Positions 15,406 to 20,623 of a stretch of 20,623 bases of DNA are shown piece by piece. The position numbers and the translations under genes are program-made. The first letter of the stretch is position 1. Each line of letters opens with the position of its first letter. Origin of the DNA: Anaerococcus sp. GTDB taxonomy: Bacteria; Bacillota; Clostridia; Tissierellales; Peptoniphilaceae. A model generated the notes under the pieces. It saw only the letters and a program-made list of their open reading frames with translations, searched no databases and had not been told where the DNA came from. The stretch covers positions 1-20,623 of the forward strand of contig NZ_JAPJPG010000029.1 of NCBI RefSeq assembly GCF_030825785.1, given 5' to 3'.

Positions 15406-15744
15406 ATGTTTTACAAAAATTTATTGCTTTACTTTGTGCCAGCCTTTTTGATCATAACGGGCTTTGTTTGCGGGAGAGTAAAGGATAAGAAGATTAATGA
15501 CAAATACGGTTATAGGTCAGCTCTTTCTATGAAAAATAAGGCCAACTGGTATTATGCCAATGATAAGATGAGTAAGCTTTGTTTTATTCTAGGGGCAGTA
15601 TTTCTCCTAATAGGACCTCTAGTCCAAAGATTTTTGGAGATAACTACTCTTAGGATTATAATCATATTAATCCTTGAAGTCTTAGCCTATATAACTAGTG
15701 GGATAATCTTAGAAAATAAATTAAAAGAAGTCCACAAAAAATAA
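15406..15744 (+). CDS. SdpI-family small membrane protein
   Basis: The 112-residue protein has three predicted membrane spans (about 7-24, 57-75 and 81-103). A cytoplasmic segment holds GYRSALSMKNKANWYYAND (35-53), the hallmark GYR...S-K/N...W...AN pattern of the SdpI/YhfL domain. In Bacillus subtilis SdpI gives immunity to the cannibalism toxin SDP and takes part in signalling, but most relatives have no known toxin partner. Neither an SdpC-like toxin nor an SdpR-like ArsR repressor is in this window. The gene has a perfect AGGAGG (15396-15401) and is followed by a terminator. The family call is good; an immunity function is only a guess. Confidence 0.8.
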   Translation: MFYKNLLLYFVPAFLIITGFVCGRVKDKKINDKYGYRSALSMKNKANWYYANDKMSKLCFILGAVFLLIGPLVQRFLEITTLRIIIILILEVLAYITSGIILENKLKEVHKK

Positions 15745-15781
15745 AAATATTTTATTAATAGAGAATATATTCTTATAATTT

Positions 15782-15803
15782 AAGCCCGACTGAGGGCTTT
15801 TTT
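15782..15803 (+). terminator. Rho-independent terminator after the SdpI-family gene
   Basis: AAGCCC (15782-15787) pairs with GGGCTT (15794-15799) around the loop GACTGA, followed by an unbroken T-run to 15803. A 12-base palindrome AGAATATATTCT (15762-15773) lies just before it. Confidence 0.9.
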
Positions 15804-15890
15804 CTTGTAAATTTTTATAAATTCTGCTAGACTTAGCTTAAGAAAAAGAGAGGGTATTTTTTAGATAGGCTTTAGTTAGAATAAATTAAA

Positions 15891-15925
15891 GCTTGTAAAC
15901 AAGCCATGTAAAAGACTTTTTACAT
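15891..15925. repeat. Two adjacent inverted repeats, candidate operator
   Basis: GCTTGT-AA-ACAAGC (15891-15904) is followed at once by ATGTAAAA-GACT-TTTTACAT (15906-15925); arms are six and eight bases, both perfect. They sit just upstream of the candidate promoter of the XRE-type regulator, where an autoregulatory operator would be expected. No T-run follows, so they are not terminators. Confidence 0.5.
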
Positions 15926-15937
15926 AAAAATCATGAC

Positions 15938-15965
15938 TTGGAAAAGCTATTATATAGACTATTAT
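15938..15965 (+). promoter_or_regulatory. Candidate promoter of the XRE regulator operon
   Basis: TTGGAA (15938-15943) and TATTAT (15960-15965) are separated by 16 bases. A second TATTATA lies at 15948-15956, giving a 12-base repeat of the -10-like element. The predicted leader is about 30 bases and carries a strong AGGAGG (15990-15995) before the ATG. Confidence 0.45.
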
Positions 15966-16000
15966 ATGAAAATAAATTATTATTAAGCTAGGAGGTAGGA

Positions 16001-16405
16001 ATGAAGATAGGAGATAAGTTAAGGCAAGCGAGACTTAGGAAAAATATGACCCAAGAAGAAGTCTCAGAAAAGATTTTTGTATCTAGGCAATCTATTTCCA
16101 ACTGGGAAAATAACAAGACCTATCCTGACATAGGAAATGTAATTGCCCTATCCGATCTATACGAAATTTCTTTGGACGAGCTTTTGAAAGGAAGTGATAG
16201 TTTTATGAAACACTTGGAAGAGTCAACTGACTTAGTAAAATCAAATAAGAAACTTATAGGAATAATAATACTGGCCTTGCTTACAATGATAATCATCGCC
16301 TTATTTACAGAATTTATGCCAGAAAGATTAAACATGGTTGCTATATTTACCCTTTCAATAATTTTGACAGGACTAATATATTCAGAAATCATAAAAAGAT
16401 TCTAG
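16001..16405 (+). CDS. XRE-family HTH regulator with C-terminal membrane spans
   Basis: The 134-residue protein has an N-terminal Cro/C1-type helix-turn-helix (about 1-62: LRQARLRKNMTQEEVSEKI, then VSRQSISNWENNKTYPD, then the SLDELLKGS tail). A short linker is followed by two predicted membrane spans (about 85-103 and 110-128). The HTH is the common Firmicutes subtype whose C-terminus often varies and may be membrane-anchored. The likely role is a transcription factor whose activity is tied to the membrane or to its cotranscribed partner. AGGAGG six bases upstream supports the start. The stop codon overlaps the AGGAGG of the next gene, so the two are one operon. Signal and targets are unknown; inverted repeats upstream suggest autoregulation. 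Confidence 0.88.
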   Translation: MKIGDKLRQARLRKNMTQEEVSEKIFVSRQSISNWENNKTYPDIGNVIALSDLYEISLDELLKGSDSFMKHLEESTDLVKSNKKLIGIIILALLTMIIIALFTEFMPERLNMVAIFTLSIILTGLIYSEIIKRF

Positions 16406-16414
16406 GAGGATTTT

Positions 16415-16762
16415 ATGAATCTACAATTAATACTTATAATTATAAGTGGAGCGGTTACTGTACTTGGTGGGGCAATCCTACAATATAATATCTATCAAAT
16501 GACTAAAATCGATGCAAGAGCAAGAGGACTTAAGCATCCTAAGCTACTTGGAGTTTTAAATATATCGGGCAACAATGGCAATGCCTTTCTCCTAGCCTAC
16601 CTTATAGGAAGGAAAAAATATCCTATACAAAATTTAGGAAAGAGAGATAAGGAAAGTCTTGAAACTTATAAGAAAAAATCCCGCCTAGCACTCGCAATCC
16701 ACCTTATAGGAGGGGCTGTCTTTATTGTATTGTTAATATACTATAAGAATATTTTCTTCTAA
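16415..16762 (+). CDS. Small membrane protein of unknown function
   Basis: I do not recognise this 115-residue protein. It has an N-terminal hydrophobic span (about 4-22, rich in Ile, Leu and Gly). A long basic middle part (about 28-90, RARGLKHPK and many Lys/Arg) includes a short hydrophobic patch, GNAFLLAYLIG (56-66). A C-terminal span (about 91-110) ends in KNIFF. The basic middle suggests a cytoplasmic loop with both ends outside, by the positive-inside rule. It is translated from a strong AGGAGG (16404-16409) overlapping the stop of the XRE regulator. Two-gene units of an XRE regulator and a small membrane protein are common in Firmicutes, so it may be that regulator's target or sensing partner; this is inference. 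Confidence 0.75.
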   Translation: MNLQLILIIISGAVTVLGGAILQYNIYQMTKIDARARGLKHPKLLGVLNISGNNGNAFLLAYLIGRKKYPIQNLGKRDKESLETYKKKSRLALAIHLIGGAVFIVLLIYYKNIFF

Positions 16763-16794
16763 GTAAATAAGCGACTATTTAAAACTATGAAAAA

Positions 16795-16934
16795 TAATCC
16801 TAGCATCCTTAGAGGATCCTTAGGAAATTACCTATCAGCCAGAGGTCAATTGCTGGCTTCCGGCTGATAGAGGCGATTAGCAGAAAGTCTTAGTGACTTA
16901 CTTCCTAAAGCTTCTAACGATAGTGCTAGGATTA
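16795..16934. repeat. Structured 140-base element with 11-base terminal inverted repeats
   Basis: The ends TAATCCTAGCA (16795-16805) and TGCTAGGATTA (16924-16934) are perfect inverted repeats. Nested inside are TTAGGAA (16820-16826) with TTCCTAA (16902-16908), the nine-base pair CTATCAGCC (16832-16840) with GGCTGATAG (16862-16870), and AAGTC-TTAGT-GACTT (16885-16899). ATCCTTAG is also directly repeated (16805 and 16816). It fills most of the gap between two converging operons. On the minus strand the outer stem is followed by TTATTTTT, so it may end the ABC operon. Options are a MITE-like insertion (the flanking TA could be a target duplication), a structured RNA, or a two-way terminator. I recognise no known RNA family. 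Confidence 0.6.
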
Positions 16935-16958
16935 ATTATTCTTAAGCAGGTCCTTTTT

Positions 16959-18719
16959 TTATAGGTATAAATCTGCTTGGCTGGTAAACATTTCCTTGTA
17001 CAAGCCATCTTCTTTCATTAATTCTTGGTGAGTACCGTTTTCTGTGATTTTTCCCTTGTCACATACTATTATCCTATCAGCATATTTGGTAGATGATAAT
17101 CTGTGGGAGATGAAAAGGGAAGTTTGTCCTTTTGAAATCTCAAGCATATTTTCAAAGATTTCCTGTTCGCTTCTTGGATCTAGGGCGCTGGTTGGCTCAT
17201 CCATTATGAAAAATTTCCCTTCATGAAAGATTGAACGGGCAAGAGCAATCTTTTGGCCTATACCCCCTGATGGCTCAACTGATTTATCTGAGAAGAGGTA
17301 GGTTAGGAAGGTATCTTCTTTTTCTACTTGTTTTTTTATCCAAGTCCTAAGATTTAAAAGGTCAAAGGCCTTGTCCATATTTTCATACTCAAAATCTGTA
17401 ATATCTTCCTTTAATTTACTTGTAATATTCTCACTAATCCTAAATGGAAATAGCCTAAAATCTTGGAAAGTAGGGGATAGAATCTCATAGTATTTTTTTG
17501 TTGAAATTTTACTAATGTCTATATCATTTAGGTAGATATGGCCTTCTGTTGGTTCATAAAACTTGCACAAAAGCTTAACTATTGTAGATTTGCCAGCTCC
17601 ATTTTTGCCAACAAGGGCAAGGGTTTCTCCGTTTCTTATCTCAAAAGAAGCATCTTTTAGGACATAATCTTCACTTGCTGGATATTTAAAGGAGACATTG
17701 TCAAATCTAATATTAATTTTACTTGTGTCAATATCAGTGATTTCTCCCTTATCGAGGAGTCCTTCTTCCATTTCTAGAAAGTTAAAAAATACTTCTAATT
17801 GAGCATTTACTGAGATGACTTTGGCGTAGTTTTGCTGTATTAGGTTTGTTGCGTTAATAACCTGGATTAGGGAGTTAAAATACATTGTGAAGTTTGCAAG
17901 GCTAATGGTCTTATCGATTAGCTTATAGGTTAGGTAAATTAAAGTTAAGATTATTGAGCCATTTGCACTCACATTCATAATCCCTGTGTAGATTCCGTTT
18001 TTGTTGAAGTAGTCTGTAGAAGACTTTATCATTTCTTGTTGGTAGAAATCCGCTTTTTCTAAGACTAAATCTTGGCCTTCATAGATTTCAATATCCTTAA
18101 AATACCTTAGATCTGCCGCAAAATTAGCAAAAAATTTATAAGATCTGAGATCAGAAATATTATTTTCTTGGTATTTTAGTTCATTTTCCTTAATTAGCCT
18201 TACAAGTTTTTTGTTTATTAAAACTAGAAAAATCAATAGAATAAGTATTGCTGGATTTAATTTAACAAGTATACCTAGTGATAAAATCCCTGTGATAACA
18301 GCTGATATTACTAAAACTATGATGTCATAGAGGGTGTACATTTCCCAAACGGCATAGTGGGCTTGTTCCATCATGTCTTGGACATCCTTGGAGTCAGATT
18401 TTTCTATGGGAAGCTTTAATGATTTTTGGGCAATCTTAAAGGTGAGCTTATCTGACATATCCTCAAATGTTAGGGTCAGGTAATTATTTAGCCACCTGTA
18501 GGTTACTTCTTTGATAAAGCCTAGAATCAAGACCAAGGCACCAAGGCCAAGGCAGTAGGAGATTCTTTTTGCTCCCATAAGCTCATCAATTATTAGCTTT
18601 GGAGCGAAAATATTTATAAGTGGTAAAAATCCAAGTATGAGATTTGTAATAATTACTCTAAGGGTAAAACCTGGGTGGTAAGTATCGATTAATTTAAAAA
18701 GTTTTCTTATATTCTTCAT
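16959..18719 (-). CDS. ABC exporter half-transporter, permease plus ATPase (second gene)
   Basis: The 586-residue protein joins an N-terminal six-helix type IV exporter domain (about 1-310) to a nucleotide-binding domain (about 335-586). The latter has Walker A GKNGAGKST (371-379), Q-loop Gln 419, Walker B FFIMDEP with catalytic Glu (503-509) and switch His 539. The signature loop is PSGGIGQK (483-490) instead of LSGGQxQR; related SGGxxQK versions are known in Firmicutes exporters, so it need not be inactive. AGGAGG just upstream and the CAT at 18717-18719 set the start. It overlaps the stop of the preceding transporter gene by four bases, so the two probably form a heterodimer. The substrate (peptide, lipid or drug) cannot be read from sequence. 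There is no peptidase C39 domain and no obvious precursor peptide gene nearby. Confidence 0.93.
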   Translation of the reverse strand: MKNIRKLFKLIDTYHPGFTLRVIITNLILGFLPLINIFAPKLIIDELMGAKRISYCLGLGALVLILGFIKEVTYRWLNNYLTLTFEDMSDKLTFKIAQKSLKLPIEKSDSKDVQDMMEQAHYAVWEMYTLYDIIVLVISAVITGILSLGILVKLNPAILILLIFLVLINKKLVRLIKENELKYQENNISDLRSYKFFANFAADLRYFKDIEIYEGQDLVLEKADFYQQEMIKSSTDYFNKNGIYTGIMNVSANGSIILTLIYLTYKLIDKTISLANFTMYFNSLIQVINATNLIQQNYAKVISVNAQLEVFFNFLEMEEGLLDKGEITDIDTSKINIRFDNVSFKYPASEDYVLKDASFEIRNGETLALVGKNGAGKSTIVKLLCKFYEPTEGHIYLNDIDISKISTKKYYEILSPTFQDFRLFPFRISENITSKLKEDITDFEYENMDKAFDLLNLRTWIKKQVEKEDTFLTYLFSDKSVEPSGGIGQKIALARSIFHEGKFFIMDEPTSALDPRSEQEIFENMLEISKGQTSLFISHRLSSTKYADRIIVCDKGKITENGTHQELMKEDGLYKEMFTSQADLYL

Positions 18720-20455
18720 AGGACCTCCTTGTAATTGTCTGCTTGGAGATTATAGAGGTCTTTATAATCTTCACATCTTTCCATTAATTCATCATGAGTC
18801 CCATTTGCGAGAATCTCTCCATCTTTAAGATAAATTATCCTATCACAAAATTTAGTTGATGCCAGTCTGTGGGAGATAAAAATCGAAGACTTATCTGTAG
18901 TTAACTCATCATAGAGCATATAAAGTTCTCTTTCGTTTAAGGCGTCTAGTTGGGCTGTTGGCTCATCTAGGATTAAGAGCTTAGCCTTAGCTTTTGCTAT
19001 GGCACGAGCTAAAAATAGCCTTTGCTTTTGGCCACCAGATAAGTCGACTCCGTCATTGTCCAAAATCCTTAAAAGAGTTTGTTTATCTTTATTATCATAT
19101 TTATTTATGATTTCATCTAGGTGGGTCATCTTGTAAATATAATCTATATCCCTATCCTCAGTTGACATTAGAATATTTTCCTTAAAAGAAAATGGTAAGA
19201 GGTTTGAATCTTGAAATACTGCTGATACTAGCTTTTTATAGTCAATATGAGATTTATTAATATCTTCTCCATTTATTAAAATCATGCCTTCTGTTGGCTC
19301 ATAAAGACCAGCTAAAAGTAGGGCAAGGGTAGACTTGCCAGCACCATTTTCTCCTACAAGTGCTATAGTTTCAGAGTCTTTTATCCTTAGATTAATATTT
19401 TCTAATACATAGTTATCTGTTCCCGGATATTTGAAAGAAAGATTATCAAGAGTAAGTTCCATTTTTTCTGGATAAATTTCTTGTTTTTCATTCTTATAGA
19501 CATCAGTAATCTTAAAAAATGGCTTAAACATGGTAAAGTTCCTTCTAATATCAGTAAAAAACCACATTGTTTGGTGGTTAAAGGCAATAAAAGCAAAGAT
19601 AGCAGTGAAATATACATAGAAATTCGCTATAGAAATCCTTCCAGCTATAAGACCTGTCATCAGCCAATATATAATAAGGCCGTCTCTTATGAGGTTTACA
19701 AAATTTGCAAGGGTAAAAATCCTAAGGGTCTTTGTATTGACTTCTTCTAGGCGTTTTATTCTACCCTTGTTAGTTTTTCCATAATAGGATTTGAAAATCC
19801 TTATGGTATCGAAAATTAAAATATCCTGCTTTGATAGGGGAGATTTCATTTCATTATTAAGCTTTGTAAACTTATCCCAGTTTGGACTCATAGCATCCCA
19901 ATAGTCATTATATGATTTTGGGACTTGGTTTAATAGTAACCATGAAATTATGGTGAGGATAATTGTAGTAGCAAGAACCCATAGGTCCATAGATATAAAA
20001 ATCCACAAAAATCCACCAACAGAAATTATAAGAGCAAAGATATTTGGCAAATCCATCATTATGCCTCCAGCTCCAAGCCAAGGCGATTCTACAGCCTTCA
20101 TGGCATCACTTATTTTTTCAGACTCTGTTTTTTCTTTTTTTCTGGCAAAAGGGAGATAGAGTGAATACTCTGTGATCATATTCATTAGCTTATAACGAAC
20201 GTGGTTCATCCTCATCCTGTAATTGCCCATTACAAAAGCGTCAAAAAAGCTGATTAGTGAAGATATAAAAAATAAGCCTATAAAGAAAATTGGGAAAACC
20301 TCTGGATTAGTAGAGTAATTTTTCAATATAAAGGCAGGTGAAATAATCCATAAGAAGGGCTTGATCCCCACAAACAGACCGTAAAGTGCGATTAGTAAAA
20401 ACATTATTGGCTCAAGTTTGGCCATCTTTTTAATTAAAAATTTAAATTCTGTCAT
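18716..20455 (-). CDS. ABC exporter half-transporter, permease plus ATPase (first gene)
   Basis: The 579-residue protein has an N-terminal membrane domain (about 1-310) and a canonical ATPase domain. Walker A is GENGAGKST (368-376), Q-loop Gln 415, signature LSGGQKQR (472-479), Walker B LLILDEP with Glu 498 and switch His 529. The start is set by AAGGAG in the leader. It ends in an ATGA overlap with the second transporter gene. The membrane domain is rich in Phe, Ile and Trp with few charged residues; cargo is not evident. Compared with its partner it keeps the textbook signature loop, so the pair may be functionally asymmetric, as is known for heterodimeric exporters. The gene is preceded by a promoter, a possible 12-codon leader frame and a hairpin. 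No regulator gene is seen between the promoter and this gene. Confidence 0.94.
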   Translation of the reverse strand: MTEFKFLIKKMAKLEPIMFLLIALYGLFVGIKPFLWIISPAFILKNYSTNPEVFPIFFIGLFFISSLISFFDAFVMGNYRMRMNHVRYKLMNMITEYSLYLPFARKKEKTESEKISDAMKAVESPWLGAGGIMMDLPNIFALIISVGGFLWIFISMDLWVLATTIILTIISWLLLNQVPKSYNDYWDAMSPNWDKFTKLNNEMKSPLSKQDILIFDTIRIFKSYYGKTNKGRIKRLEEVNTKTLRIFTLANFVNLIRDGLIIYWLMTGLIAGRISIANFYVYFTAIFAFIAFNHQTMWFFTDIRRNFTMFKPFFKITDVYKNEKQEIYPEKMELTLDNLSFKYPGTDNYVLENINLRIKDSETIALVGENGAGKSTLALLLAGLYEPTEGMILINGEDINKSHIDYKKLVSAVFQDSNLLPFSFKENILMSTEDRDIDYIYKMTHLDEIINKYDNKDKQTLLRILDNDGVDLSGGQKQRLFLARAIAKAKAKLLILDEPTAQLDALNERELYMLYDELTTDKSSIFISHRLASTKFCDRIIYLKDGEILANGTHDELMERCEDYKDLYNLQADNYKEVL

Positions 20456-20476
20456 ATTTCTCCTTGTTTATTAATC

Positions 20477-20506
20477 GTAAGGATCAAGGAGTATCCTGAT
20501 ACTTAC
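20477..20506 (-). promoter_or_regulatory. Hairpin in the ABC operon leader
   Basis: A 30-base imperfect stem-loop has five outer pairs (GTAAG/CTTAC), one mismatch, four pairs, a one-base bulge and three pairs around a 3-base loop. It lies between the leader frame and the ribosome site of the first transporter gene, and is not followed by a T-run. It could affect translation start or RNA stability rather than termination. Confidence 0.5.
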
Positions 20507-20511
20507 TATAG

Positions 20512-20550
20512 TTAATTAATTTTGAAATCCATTCTTACTTTTTTGTTCAT
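20512..20550 (-). CDS. Possible 12-residue leader peptide MNKKVRMDFKIN
   Basis: Reading on the minus strand, AAGGAG (20564-20559) is followed after eight bases by ATG and a 12-codon frame ending TAA. The Shine-Dalgarno and spacing are as good as those of the real genes here. The promoter predicted just upstream puts the transcript start about 25 bases before this ATG, so ribosomes should meet it first. The stop is 56 bases before the ABC gene start, with a hairpin between. The peptide is basic (three Lys, one Arg) and has no signal sequence or lipobox. It may be a translated leader, a tiny functional peptide, or the remnant of a lost regulator gene. Confidence 0.5.
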   Translation of the reverse strand: MNKKVRMDFKIN

Positions 20551-20580
20551 TTTTCTATCTCCTTTCTTAATGATAATTTT

Positions 20581-20609
20581 ATTTTAGCACAGAAAATCTA
20601 TTTACGCAA
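20581..20609 (-). promoter_or_regulatory. Promoter of the ABC exporter operon
   Basis: On the minus strand TTGCGT (20609-20604) and TAAAAT (20586-20581) are spaced by exactly 17 bases. A TGC before the -10 makes it an extended -10 promoter. The predicted start is near 20574, ten bases before the AAGGAG of the leader frame. Confidence 0.7.
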
Positions 20610-20623
20610 TAATACTTTAATAT

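Noticed and set aside
15948..15967. TATTATA repeated at 12-base spacing as a CRISPR-like or regulator repeat
   Set aside because: Only two AT-only copies; best explained as -10-like sequence in an AT-rich promoter.
16944..16978. AAGCAG/CTGCTT pairing across the end of the second ABC gene
   Set aside because: Six pairs with a 23-base loop containing the T-run; too weak for a terminator and likely chance.
19481..19750. Plus-strand 89-codon frame inside the first ABC gene
   Set aside because: It lies fully within a well-supported minus-strand gene, lacks a Shine-Dalgarno and has no protein-like features.

Overview
The window is AT-rich, densely packed bacterial DNA. Its Shine-Dalgarno sites are strong AGGAGG type, arginine is mostly AGA and isoleucine often ATA. 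Gene order and protein style fit an anaerobic, non-sporulating low-GC Gram-positive; my best guess is the Tissierellia/Peptoniphilaceae (Anaerococcus-like). That placement is inference from style, not from a search.

Region 1 (1-1608, +): the 3' part of a YebC/TACO1-type gene (start lies just outside the window) and lgt, closed by a clear rho-independent terminator. Region 2 (1609-9182, +): a compact division and cell wall (dcw) cluster, mraZ-rsmH-ftsL-mraY-murD-murG-ftsQ-ftsZ-nrdR. It opens with a promoter followed by three evenly spaced MraZ boxes and closes with a terminator that overlaps the nrdR stop codon. Most genes overlap or nearly touch. ftsI, murE, murF, ftsW, murB, murC and ftsA, common in this cluster elsewhere, are absent. 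ftsZ appears to have an extra promoter of its own. Region 3 (9187-14368, +): rarA-asnS-leuS, a replication-stress ATPase with two aminoacyl-tRNA synthetases, closed by a long hairpin terminator.

Region 4 (14369-16762, +) is accessory. A 270-base non-coding stretch with nested pairing ends in a second terminator. It is followed by a promoter-driven pair of small membrane proteins (TVP38/VTT family and SdpI family), then a second pair made of a membrane-tethered XRE regulator and an unrecognised small membrane protein. Region 5 (16763-16958) separates converging operons and holds a 140-base structured element with 11-base terminal inverted repeats. Region 6 (16959-20623, -) is a two-gene ABC exporter operon with a good promoter, a probable 12-codon leader peptide and a hairpin before the first transporter gene.

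The core regions link lipoprotein maturation, peptidoglycan precursor synthesis (MraY, MurD, MurG), divisome assembly (FtsL, FtsQ, FtsZ) and translation. The least explained parts, and the best leads, are the leader-peptide ABC operon, the structured element at 16795-16934, the RNA-like stretch after leuS and the two small-membrane-protein cassettes. I see no complete, obviously new system. No tRNA, rRNA, CRISPR array or intact transposase was found.
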